Assembly: GCA_029262755.1 (NCBI GenBank)
Contig: JAJCYU010000108.1
Coordinates: forward strand, 1-32,436
Length of the DNA stretch: 32,436 nt
Source: Anaerolineae bacterium
Lineage (GTDB): Bacteria > Chloroflexota > Anaerolineae > Epilineales > Epilineaceae
Direction of reading: 5' to 3'
Part shown: piece after piece, positions 12,501-18,526 of the stretch
How the letters are laid out: each line of letters opens with the position of its first letter
How positions within the stretch are numbered: the stretch's first letter is position 1
The notes under the pieces: model-generated
Database searches by the model: none
Seen by the model: only the letters and a program-made list of their open reading frames with translations
Told to the model about the DNA's origin: nothing
Translations under genes and position numbers: made by a program

Positions 12501-15500
12501 GCCCGATGAGACCGTGTACGAGATCGATACCAACGATCCCATGTGCACCCAGCCGAGCAACTTGCTGGCGTTCCGGGCACTGTTGGCCGGCGCCAACGAG
12601 GTGCCGCCCGTTGCCACGGAGGCGATGGGTCTGGCCACCTTCGTGCTGGATACGGATACGAACCGCTTGACCTATGCCGTACAGGTGACCGACATAAACG
12701 CCATCACCGGCGCGCACCTGCACCAGGCGCCGGCAGGCGCCAACGGCCCCGTCGTGGCCTTCCTCTTCGACGGGACGCCGCCGGACTTTGAGCCCGCCTC
12801 GCCCATCGTGGGCGAGATCGACCTCGATCCCGCCCTGGCGGCGGCGATCGAAGCCGATCCCGCGGGCTTCTACGTCAACGTGCATACGGCCGCCAACCCG
12901 GCCGGCGAGGTGCGCGGCCAGATGGCCGCCACCATCAACGCTCCGCTGCGCTGCGTGCTCGGTCGCATGGCCGCCGGCAGCAACCGGATGTTCGACATCT
13001 GGGCGCTGGTGCGGCCGGAGACCTTCTCCGGCACGACGATCACCAACGTCGCGATCGTGACGAGCCCGACGGAGCAGGTCCGTCCGCTGACCCCGACCGC
13101 GCAGGCGCCGGGTGTGCCCGGCATCTACGTGATGGGCAGCAGCAACGTCGACGCGTCGAAGAACCTCGTGCTGACCGAGGCAGACCTCAAGGTCGTCAAG
13201 TTCGGCAAGAACGACGGCCAGGTACGCGCCGGTGAGGTGCTGACCTACACCGTAATCATCGACAATCTGGGCCCGAGCTGGGCTGAAGAAGTGTCGCTCA
13301 AGGACGTGCTGCAGGCGGGCGAGACCTTTGACCTGATCGACATCACGAGCAGCCGCGACGCGGTGTGCTCGACCTTGGCCAACGGCATCACCACCACCAA
13401 CCAGATCGCGGGCACGTTGTGGCCGCCTACGCTTGCACCGCCCCCGCCCTTCGGCGTTATCGCGCCGACGGGAGTCGAGGGCATCCTGCAGCGCCTCGAG
13501 ACCGACTGCACGCTCACAGAGGGCGATGATCCGGCCACGCCGGACGTCAACGAGGCGCAGCTCGCGGTGCTCACCGCCGACGGTCCGCCCAACAGCGGAC
13601 GCTGGATTCTGACGATGCGCGTGCGCGCTCGGCAGGCCCAGGACATCGACAACGTCGCGGACGTCGTGTCGGGAATCGCCGAGGAACCGAACCTCGCCAA
13701 CAACCATGCCGAGGTCGAGCACGAGCTGACCGACGTGGCGGATCTGTCCGTGGCGAAGACCGCGACGGGCGAGGTCCAGATCGACGGCCAGCCCGGCCTC
13801 ATCTATGACACGACCGCTCCCGCGCCGGCCTTCCCGCAGGCGCCGAACTACGCCGCATCGCCCGACGAGGTCACCGCGGGACGACGCATCCGCTACCTGC
13901 TCGAGATCTTCAACGCGGGCCCGTCGGACGCGGAGAACACGTTGGTCACCGACCGCTTGCCGCCGGGCGTCACGCTCGTGCCGGGCTCCGTCATCGTGAC
14001 CGTCGACGGGCGCGGCGTGCTGCCGGCCGGAGCGTGCCAGACCGGCACGCCCGGCGATCCGCTCGATCGCCTCACCTGCGGGCTGGGCACCTTGCTCGGC
14101 GTAGAGGTCGGGCGCGACCCGGCCGTGCGCCGCGCGGCGACCATCCAATTCGACGTGCTCGTAGATCCGGCGACGCCGCCCAACGCGGTGTTGGAGAACG
14201 ACGCCGACGTGACGTCGGACGTCTTCGATCCTGACAACCGCAACAACCATGCGTTTGCTCAGACTGCCGTCACGACCCGCGCCGACATGGCGGCCGTGAA
14301 GTCCGCGGTCGGCGAGAACGTGACGGGCTACAGCATCGCGCTTCAGCAGTTCATCGTCGAGGATCTCGCGGACCAGGTTACGGCGGGCATGTTGCTGCGC
14401 TACGAGGTCACGGTGCAGAACGCCGGCCCGAGCGACGCGCGCAACGTCCAAGTGCTGGACGTTCTGCCGCCGACGAGCCAGGTTCAGTACTTGCGCACCG
14501 TCGGCGCCCATTGTCGCCCGGACGATGTCCAGGCCAACGTGTTGGTGTGCGAGCTGGGCGACATGCCGGCCGGCGCGCGCCGCACCTTCGAAATCTTCGT
14601 GCGGGTCGATCCGGCCGTGCCGGACGGCACCGTGCTGGTCAACGGTGTGCAGGTGTTGGAGGGCAGCTCCTCACCGCCCTTCCCGCCGCCGCCGCTCTTC
14701 CCGCCCGCGGCGGCCTTCCCGCCGGTGCTGCCCATCACGGCCGATCCCTTCGCGCCCGACAACTTCGCGGTCCAAAACACGGTGGTCAACGCCGTGGCGG
14801 ATGTCGGCGGCCCGGGTGGCGGTGTCGGAGGCGGGGCCGTGGGCGGCGACGACTTCATTGCCAAGCGCGATGTTCCGGCGCGGCCCGATCTCGACATGGC
14901 CTTCGAGCCCGATCGAGCCTTGGCCGGCAACGAGCATCGTTACCGGATCGCGTTCGGCAATGCCGGTCCGAGTGTCGCGACGAACGTCGTGATCACCGAT
15001 ACGCTTGACTTCAAGCAGGCGGGCATCGCGGGCGAGACCTTCGTACGCTGCGAGCCGCTCGATCCGGACGACCAGGTCACCTGTAGCTACGATCCCGTAG
15101 CGAACATCGTCACGGTTGAGGAATTCCTGGACCACAACGAGCCGATTATCACCGGCGGCAGCGGCACCTTGCCGCCCGGCCTCGGCTTCGACTTCTACCT
15201 GATCACGTTGGTGGATTCGGGCTACGTGCTGGACGCCGCGGATGTGGCGCCGGCAGGTCCGTTCAACAGCGAGTCGGGCGCCGTGGCGCGCAATACGGTC
15301 TTCATCCAGACCGCAACCACCGACTTCCGGCAGACCAACAACCGCGATACCGAGCGCACGCTGATCGTGGCCGAGGCTGATCTGGCCATCGGCAAGACCG
15401 ATCTGGTGGGCAACTTCTTGACCTGCGATCCCGTAATGCGCGGCGGGATGATCACCTACACGCTCACGATCACGAACACCGGACCGTCCGACGCCGCGGA

Positions 15501-18087
15501 TGTATACGTCGTCGACTGGCTGCCGGAGGATGTCGTGGTCGTGGATCCGGCGCGCGTCGACGTGGCGGTCGGCGCAGGCGCGGTCATTCAGGTGCGCGAC
15601 GACGGACGCGTGACGCTGCGGATGGGCTTTGATCCCAATAACGAAGGCAATCCGGAGCTCGGACGTGTGAACGTCGCTTCGGTCATCACTGCAAGCATCA
15701 CCGCGATGGTCCGGCTGGACGCCGACTGCGGCGAGACCGGCAACAACCGGGCTTTCGTCGAGACACGCCGCAACGACCTCGACTGGCCGCCGGTGGTGGT
15801 CGGGCCGCCGCAGTTCGCGCCGTTGGCGCCACCGCGCACGCCGCGCACGCCGACGATTGATCCGGACCTGACCAACAACACGACACGCGAAACGACGACG
15901 GTGGAATGTCCCGCTGTGAAGGTCAACAAGACCGTGTCCTTTGACGGCACGTGTCCGGGCAGAGACTTCACCGTGGTCAACGAGACCGCACAGCCGGTGA
16001 CCTTCTGCTACGAGATCACCAACAACGGCACGACCTATCTGGACACCGTACGCATCACGGATACGCTGCGCCTACGCAGCGAGCCGTGGCCGACCGTGAT
16101 CTTCACCGACACGATCACGTTCGGGGTTGACGAGAAGGTGCCGCTCGCGCCGGGCGAGGTCGTGACACGCTCGGTGAGCGTTCCGCACGTCACGCGCGAG
16201 TGCGGCAACGTCTTCAACGACGTCGAGGTCACGGCCAACCCGGTGAACTCGGGTCGCACGGACCTGCCCTGCCTTGACGACGTGCGCGACACGGATACCG
16301 CGCGCATCGAGGTGCCGTGTCTGGGCGTCGACTTCCGGCTCCAACTTCCGATCCTAAACACCGACGAGTGCACGACCTGGATTCAAGTGCAGAACGTCGG
16401 CGACAACCCCACGATCCCGATGCTCGTCATCTGGGGCGAGGCCGGCGCGTGTCCGCCGCAAGCGGCCGGTCCTTTGAAGGCCGAGTGTGGCGGCTTGCTG
16501 CGACCGGGCAGCGCCTGGAGCTTTGCTTTCGATCAGGTGCCCGCCGGTTCCAACAGCGCAGTGGTCTACTCGCTCTCCGCCGAACCGGTGGAGGACGAGC
16601 CGGGGCAGCCCGTGCCCTTCGGCCTGATCCTGTGCGACGAGGTCTTCCTCAACGTGATCGGCGACGATCTGGACTGGTTGATCTTCGACACAGCCTACCG
16701 TCAGCGCGGCAGCTACAACGGCCGTAGCTTCGCGGAGTATCAGGGCGAGCCGCTGGCCGTCACGGTCAACCGCGGTTGTCCGGACCCTGTCGATCCCAAC
16801 CGCACGGTGCACGCGGCCTACTCGGGCATCTCGAGCGACATCGAAGGCGCCTACGATCCGGACTTCGGCGGCTACACCTTCTATGCGCCGATGATCTTCG
16901 CCGGGCGCACCGATCTCAACAGCCGTATCAACATCCACAACTCGGGCGAGCTGTGCACGTCGTTGGAGGTCTGGTTCAAGGACCAAGAGAACTGCCTGCG
17001 ACCGGTCCTCGGCGATGTGCTGTCGGTCTCGCGCGGTGAGACGGTCACCTTCGATCCGAACACCGTAGTGGGCCCGGACTGGCTGGGCTCTGCGTGGATC
17101 CGTTCCACCCAGCCGCTTGGCATCATCGTCGATACGCTCGGCCCCAACCACTTCAGCGCCTACGCCGGCGTGCCGGGCGACGTCTTCGCGCTCGACTTCT
17201 CGCTGGGCGACCAGATCAACTACGCGCCGCTTGTCTACAGCGAGTACCAGGGCTGGGACGCGGCGATTACCGTGCAGAACCTGTCCGGTAGCATGGCCGC
17301 CAAGGTCAAGGTCTACTTCCAGGATCATGCGGGCGGCATCATCACCACCTTGGTCGACTGGATCTGCCCGCGCGGTAGCCAGACCTTCTTCCTGCCGGTC
17401 ATCGATGACCTGCCGGGTGGATGGGTCGGTTCGGCGCGCATCGAGAGCCAGGAATGGTGGAGCCCGGGCCAGCCGCTCGTGGATCCGCCGCGCATCCAAT
17501 CCGTCGTCGTGCTCGACCGCTGGAGTGATCCGGCGCGCACGGAGCGGCGCGAGGCGCTGGCCTACAACGCGCACACGGAGACGATCTACGAGTGGCAGCT
17601 GGGTAGCGGCAAGGGTGGTCTGACCACCGGCTCCGCCGTGTTCTCGCTGCCGATGGTGGCCAAGGGCAACCGCGGCGTGACCACCGAGATTGCGATCACG
17701 AACCTGGTTCCGAAGCCCGGCTTCACCGACTTCGCGATCTTCCTCTACGACCAGAACGGACTGCTGGACTGGGTTTGCGAGAAGCTGGGCGAGAAGCAGG
17801 TCGAGTACATCGACCTCGAGACCTGGGGCTGGGTCAACCCCTCCTTCCTGGGCTCGATGGTGGTTAGCGCCAGCTACTGGGATCACCACGTCTTCGACGA
17901 TGAGGGCAACCACGTCCGCAACCTGGTGGGTCTTGGCGGCATCGCCGTCGAGCGCATCGGGCGCGTACGCGGCTCGGAGGATCTGCCGGGCGACGAGACG
18001 AAGGCCTACGAGAGCTTCCCGCTCTTCGACCACTTCGCTCCGGAACGGCTACCCAACTGCCCAGGCTTGCGACAGCCGACGCCCTAG
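3505..18087 (+). CDS. Giant secreted NHL/DUF11/CHRD multidomain surface protein (4,860 aa)
   Basis: The protein starts with an unusually long basic n-region (~44 residues), a hydrophobic core (GLALLFAAALGSG) and an ARA|G cleavage site near residue 61. Domains in order: a nidogen-like region (~120-265, 'NGLLSFG', 'PYWDDLNP'); NHL-type propeller blades (~306-811); one DUF11 repeat (~875-970); a second NHL array (~976-1860); then DUF11 repeats starting near 1894, 2030, 2162, 2283, 2507, 2660, 2820, 2957, 3226, 3412, 3593, 3783, 3958 and 4139. A CHRD domain (~3020-3144) sits inside the repeat that starts at 2957. Four Ig-like units fill ~4275-4800. No sortase signal, PEP-CTERM or terminal helix is seen, so the mode of attachment is unknown. 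DUF11 and NHL arrays are known as structural or binding modules; a role as a cell-surface fibre or adhesin is inference. It is a paralogue of the upstream gene and translationally coupled to it. Confidence 0.93.
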   Translation: MTTPKRLPALRPTRRRERLPGPGDGRAADRTLRLTVPRRVLRAAGLALLFAAALGSGVARAGRSPSETASPDLAPTMLMGGGSPAEGYYTFIDSNEPPNPPGVIPPEFDFDDIHFTGTPLGLTDDSCSLVPMDGEFGADDDEPPFVFTYHDIDHQQIFVCSNGLLSFGAPFTSFANACPPTATTPFGAILPYWDDLNPSTFGEVYWEVKGDFPMRTFIVQWEQVSRFAVSADTVIVQAKLFERSGDIIFEYFNVESGAPDPLAFKPGGELMVGSTAGHKVQRWSGGTFVGNHVRSRQTGLMNPGGMTVGDGTDGGPGDLDGDTFDDLFVSSFDTNEVIAYRGSTAVPGLLNQGLPISKFIPAGLGGLDGPRGLTYGPGNNLYVASFNTNQVLRYDGATGAFLGVFVAAGNGLSGPDDIVFGPDGNLYVSSHGSDRVLRYTAGGVFLDTFVAAGSGGLDGPRGLAFGHDGNLYVSSENTDEVLRYYGVSGAFAGDAVAAGMNGLDAPRGLRFGADGNGDGFADLYVSGFASDQVHRFDVGLQPTWSGAGLSDPRGMTLGPTGDILVANFGGNNILRFDQATGFFAGTLVPGGSAGLTGPTDIAVIGTDIYVTSSSNEVLRFNGTTGAPVGTGKFVWNPFPPFPDETGGLVGPRGIEVGPTGDLFVTTSTNVVKRYQGPSGGSPGSYLGDFITGLSSPVGILLRGGNFLIADRGTASVRSFSATTGAPAAGGVAPFTGGLDDPEHMLVDPASSALLVTDSATDAILAFDATGALLGDFILAGEGFLTEPSGIAVGASGWVLAASASISTMHQWRPLVVGPLGTGGDGSRGASASIGLDGPDAPNAGLGYVCNPGNTGYAPSVDAGLAVRFDAPPPPGADLEVLYKSTDMECYNEGDPITFEIKVTNNGRYNATGVTVEDQVPPEIIVTGSSATKGSYDSGTGIWTIGDLARDEMATLQIFGTIGPDTAADHGRFREEFVVDDEVPTGRLRKPIDAVIGPDGAMYVSSYDTDQILRYNRTTGAFIDIFVEDNPNTTVSESGGLNGPMGMEWGPDGLLYVTSFVNNVVLRYDGTGAFAGTFVDETSIPFPNGMKGPKDLTFGPGGELFISSSTNSQVRRYNGTTGVFEAIVAASNGDPAMPFPGSTLTLPNGLVFGRDLNGDTFDDLWVSSEGTSEVLVFSGNPAFPALLQAFVLGADGGLAGGSHITFGPEGDLYVSSAGGGAVLRYDGGDGGFHYAFVPPARGGLDSPQGLLFNDGRLLVVSAGTNQVLSYETTPSGDLVDTVATGLPALRAVRESDDRSLLYAGFRNPTNSTELIVRRYQNTDGGFVDDFIELDFIINTIIEVYDIALVRVDDDTERLYVAVRFGSGDNAILKFGGPTDMDDPGMFIGFTASSPFEVYTGLDVGPDNNLYVSVVSPFTSRVHRYTSDGASMGSFAAGSGLAQPWGLDFGEDGHLYVADSANDRVMQIDGASGGILNPNFIPSGSGGLDAPRGVRMGDDRQLYVASGNNDRVLRYDGMTGAYLPPTFASSGMDSPDKLAIAPNGDIYVASADNDRILRYDIGASFNQVLSQVSVDGLNCGRYLIFGPDDNLYVSSHHDDVVKRYDGTTGAFIDVFASHPLLDGPEDLIFGPDGNLYVASFFNNRVLKFNGSTGAFIQQVVPGPFAFIAEKQLDGPVGLAFGPEDDDLYVTNHTGNTITRYLGPGFGFLEGAPYTAPFVEVGGSPSLVAPRDFVFGPDLNGDVIGELFVSTPGGVMAFDGELGTYVSIFAQGNGLSGADGLQFGPDGNLYVVSRGTSNVLAFTPQAPPNGVGLFAGEFVEFDPNDEESDQLSDPYGLVFGPDGDLYVANCKGHNVLRYDGFIPNYAEISGQSVPAVSPSDPRSVNNIASTGVVVKGADLTITKTIDNRTPYEGDTVVYTIKAINLGPEPVTMASVDEVMDPGITIVDFSTDRGTYTPTSGTMGTWDIGALGVFTPSTQIGDMATLILTGTVDAGAAAVVDVITNTVTIMAPDQGDPDDDNNIDQEPAFLTFADLELTKTATPSQIREGEQVTFELTITNLGRNTAENVVVTDFLPGGLAFAGADPAAEYNPLLGRWTIGTLAYDEGTMTGDTRTLLITGTAVAGTGGMTLTNIATVTGTNLPDPFDENNPPNNNEATADVGILGADLQMLKTASPGPYVEGELITFTLTVNNLGPETAEAVRVVDRLPTGLAYVADDGGGAYDGSTGVWTVGDMLNGASESLVIFARLLPGFGGRTLVNRATATSTTGDIDRTNNTARVSIAAPSVDLHVTVIARPGPFPGPFQDPPRGPGSSSDGGILPSLDATPVLAVPATSEGIAPASEALAGVPGDASRTLPFTLGADGVAPLVLSASPAQIVAPPPPAFPFAGPAVAGHALFYEVRVLNEGSGIATNVVLTASLAVDVRYIADDNVPACVEAPTGMLTCQLGDIGPGQTRILVIQTEVSPDAFITRALAADELVLPFSARAVSDEPDTDSPDNLARQRTLLTELADLAVAKVSKPDDQVRAGEVFSYTIRVENLGPSSAHDVVVTDTILSDGVFQLVGPVTNSQDPARNDVCRLVPAPAPQSGQLIECRLQDRLEPVGSGLGSGRWTMQIEVTAAETQDINNSVRVVSADGGIHEAGTPDPDLRNNEARDRISVLDTADLGLTKTAVGGVHDPAACGVVTVTPNQVTAGDRVTYTLTATNIAPAPGAPGGSTATQVVIEDALPAGVEVVSVAAVGPNGAGGCSPGQPGNPASPPRCVIDELAVGEAATMTVVVTVDPDFVGSSDANRLHNGAGTWSDEIDPNRANNIAQATVVVGEVADLMAMKTSTPGAAAAGEALTFEVTVANNGPSAARNVIVRDQLPSEVTFVSARIEQLRGRESCTYSSGAHEVVCSLLDVPAGEPPMGQRRIFIDVTIRPDAGAGTATNTVTVLSEQTPDCNPDNNTDISAVSLVGELADLVIRKDSEPTKVFAGEQKRYHIEVDNRGPSDAQDVVVYDVLPDETVYEIDTNDPMCTQPSNLLAFRALLAGANEVPPVATEAMGLATFVLDTDTNRLTYAVQVTDINAITGAHLHQAPAGANGPVVAFLFDGTPPDFEPASPIVGEIDLDPALAAAIEADPAGFYVNVHTAANPAGEVRGQMAATINAPLRCVLGRMAAGSNRMFDIWALVRPETFSGTTITNVAIVTSPTEQVRPLTPTAQAPGVPGIYVMGSSNVDASKNLVLTEADLKVVKFGKNDGQVRAGEVLTYTVIIDNLGPSWAEEVSLKDVLQAGETFDLIDITSSRDAVCSTLANGITTTNQIAGTLWPPTLAPPPPFGVIAPTGVEGILQRLETDCTLTEGDDPATPDVNEAQLAVLTADGPPNSGRWILTMRVRARQAQDIDNVADVVSGIAEEPNLANNHAEVEHELTDVADLSVAKTATGEVQIDGQPGLIYDTTAPAPAFPQAPNYAASPDEVTAGRRIRYLLEIFNAGPSDAENTLVTDRLPPGVTLVPGSVIVTVDGRGVLPAGACQTGTPGDPLDRLTCGLGTLLGVEVGRDPAVRRAATIQFDVLVDPATPPNAVLENDADVTSDVFDPDNRNNHAFAQTAVTTRADMAAVKSAVGENVTGYSIALQQFIVEDLADQVTAGMLLRYEVTVQNAGPSDARNVQVLDVLPPTSQVQYLRTVGAHCRPDDVQANVLVCELGDMPAGARRTFEIFVRVDPAVPDGTVLVNGVQVLEGSSSPPFPPPPLFPPAAAFPPVLPITADPFAPDNFAVQNTVVNAVADVGGPGGGVGGGAVGGDDFIAKRDVPARPDLDMAFEPDRALAGNEHRYRIAFGNAGPSVATNVVITDTLDFKQAGIAGETFVRCEPLDPDDQVTCSYDPVANIVTVEEFLDHNEPIITGGSGTLPPGLGFDFYLITLVDSGYVLDAADVAPAGPFNSESGAVARNTVFIQTATTDFRQTNNRDTERTLIVAEADLAIGKTDLVGNFLTCDPVMRGGMITYTLTITNTGPSDAADVYVVDWLPEDVVVVDPARVDVAVGAGAVIQVRDDGRVTLRMGFDPNNEGNPELGRVNVASVITASITAMVRLDADCGETGNNRAFVETRRNDLDWPPVVVGPPQFAPLAPPRTPRTPTIDPDLTNNTTRETTTVECPAVKVNKTVSFDGTCPGRDFTVVNETAQPVTFCYEITNNGTTYLDTVRITDTLRLRSEPWPTVIFTDTITFGVDEKVPLAPGEVVTRSVSVPHVTRECGNVFNDVEVTANPVNSGRTDLPCLDDVRDTDTARIEVPCLGVDFRLQLPILNTDECTTWIQVQNVGDNPTIPMLVIWGEAGACPPQAAGPLKAECGGLLRPGSAWSFAFDQVPAGSNSAVVYSLSAEPVEDEPGQPVPFGLILCDEVFLNVIGDDLDWLIFDTAYRQRGSYNGRSFAEYQGEPLAVTVNRGCPDPVDPNRTVHAAYSGISSDIEGAYDPDFGGYTFYAPMIFAGRTDLNSRINIHNSGELCTSLEVWFKDQENCLRPVLGDVLSVSRGETVTFDPNTVVGPDWLGSAWIRSTQPLGIIVDTLGPNHFSAYAGVPGDVFALDFSLGDQINYAPLVYSEYQGWDAAITVQNLSGSMAAKVKVYFQDHAGGIITTLVDWICPRGSQTFFLPVIDDLPGGWVGSARIESQEWWSPGQPLVDPPRIQSVVVLDRWSDPARTERREALAYNAHTETIYEWQLGSGKGGLTTGSAVFSLPMVAKGNRGVTTEIAITNLVPKPGFTDFAIFLYDQNGLLDWVCEKLGEKQVEYIDLETWGWVNPSFLGSMVVSASYWDHHVFDDEGNHVRNLVGLGGIAVERIGRVRGSEDLPGDETKAYESFPLFDHFAPERLPNCPGLRQPTP
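4420..5935 (+). repeat. NHL-type beta-propeller array 1 (about 11 blades)
   Basis: The encoded unit is 'GLDGPRGL.FG.DGNLYVSS...D.VLRYDG.TGAF'. About 11 copies of the 'LYV-S-S ... VLRY' core can be counted by eye, the last few degenerate. Two copies carry a D-x-D/N-G-D insert (near nt 4455 and 5045) resembling calcium-binding loops. NHL/Vgb-like repeats fold as beta-propeller blades. Confidence 0.8.
6430..9080 (+). repeat. NHL-type beta-propeller array 2 (about 18 blades)
   Basis: About 18 copies of the same 'FGPDGNLYVSS...VLRYDG' unit can be counted by eye, which would suit three six-bladed propellers. Two copies (near nt 6961 and 8704) carry a DLNGD insert. A DUF11 repeat (nt 6127-6414) separates this array from the first. 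The amino-acid pattern is strong, while the DNA copies are diverged. Confidence 0.8.
9184..16320 (+). repeat. DUF11 repeat array (about 14 units)
   Basis: Each unit opens with 'ADL.v.KT', has 'aGe.vtYti.v.N.GPS.A.nv.v.D.LP', and most close with a D-x-D/N-x-x-N-N motif. Unit length varies because of Pro-rich insertions (residues ~2291-2388 and ~3730-3780) and one nested CHRD domain. PF01345-type repeats form Ig-like beta-sandwiches in bacterial and archaeal surface proteins. Confidence 0.85.
12562..12936 (+). other. CHRD domain nested inside a DUF11 repeat
   Basis: The translated block reads from 'FRALLAGANEVPPV' through 'GAHLHQAPAGANGPVV' and 'FYVNVHTAANPAGEVRGQM', the hallmark pattern of CHRD domains (PF07452). 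The host DUF11 unit is interrupted between its 'DPMC' strand and its 'LRCVLGRM' strand and then resumes normally. The insertion therefore appears to be in a loop of the host fold. Confidence 0.85.
16327..17890 (+). repeat. Four tandem Ig-like units at the C-terminus of the second giant protein
   Basis: These are the counterparts of the four units in the upstream gene, beginning near nt 16330 (LQLPIL), 16876 (FYAPMI), 17215 (NYAPLV) and 17640 (FSLPMV). Sequence conservation with the upstream copy is higher here than in the flanking linkers, and several DNA tracts of 27-35 nt are identical, which suggests strong constraint or recombination. Confidence 0.7.
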
Positions 18088-18169
18088 CAGGCGTCCCGCC
18101 GGGTGCGCGCTCGCCGAGTGTGGGCGGCATGGTGGTTGCGACGGTGACGTCTGCGAACGGACGTGAAGG

Positions 18170-18201
18170 GGCGGGGAGGATCCGTACGGATCCTCCCCGC
18201 C
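18170..18201. terminator. Perfect palindrome, likely terminator of the giant-gene operon
   Basis: Two 16-base arms meet at a central GTAC, with each arm containing GGATCC next to a run of four or five G/C pairs. G-U pairs can extend the stem by about three more bases. It is followed on the + strand by only a weak CTTTG tract, so it may be a Rho-independent terminator with a poor U-run or an mRNA 3' protective hairpin. It starts 82 bp after the stop of the giant gene. Confidence 0.6.
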
Positions 18202-18444
18202 TTTGCGTCGGTGGAACTCGAGCGGCTACGGGTCGCATCGGCCGGCGGTCCTGCGCTGGGCCATGGTCATGAGGCCAGGCGAAACGAGAGTCGCGGGCGC
18301 CTGCGAACGGTGCCGGTGATCCCGGCCGGCGGTCTCCGTCCGTCTTAGCACCATCGTGATCCGGCACGCGCGCCGGGCGGCCTCCGGGCGATCGTCCCGC
18401 AGACCGGCACGCGCGCGTTGCAAGCGCACGTGCGATAGCGGCGA

Positions 18445-18492
18445 CGCGGTTGCGACCCGTGCGACCCCTGCCGACCCCTGCGAGCAACCGCG
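18445..18492 (-). terminator. Possible hairpin downstream of the PPC gene
   Basis: CGCGGTTGC (18445-18453) pairs with GCAACCGCG (18484-18492) around a 30-nt loop. It lies about 35 bp past the stop of the minus-strand PPC gene. There is no T-tract, so terminator function is tentative. Confidence 0.3.
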
Positions 18493-18526
18493 CACCGTTA
18501 CGCGGCTACGTATCGCTCGCGTCGGG

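Larger units (their letters stand above)
18088..18526. other. Convergent intergenic region, 439 bp
   Basis: This lies between the stops of the giant gene and the minus-strand PPC gene. It contains a perfect 32-bp palindrome (18170-18201), a 9-bp-stem hairpin (18445-18492) and short direct repeats of CGACCCCTGC inside that hairpin's loop. Open frames across it have no family resemblance or Shine-Dalgarno, so I call no gene here. Confidence 0.7.

Noticed and set aside
10942-14511. 1,189-codon open frame on the minus strand opposite the giant gene
   Set aside because: Composition is dominated by R, H, V, D, G and A with no domain pattern or Shine-Dalgarno; it mirrors the codon structure of the high-GC repeat gene on the + strand.
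18163-18348. 61-codon + strand frame after the giant gene
   Set aside because: It runs across the perfect palindrome and has no recognisable motif or Shine-Dalgarno.
18421-18492. Short direct repeats of CGACCCCTGC as a CRISPR-like or iteron array
   Set aside because: Only two close copies with no regular spacers; better explained as part of a small hairpin loop.
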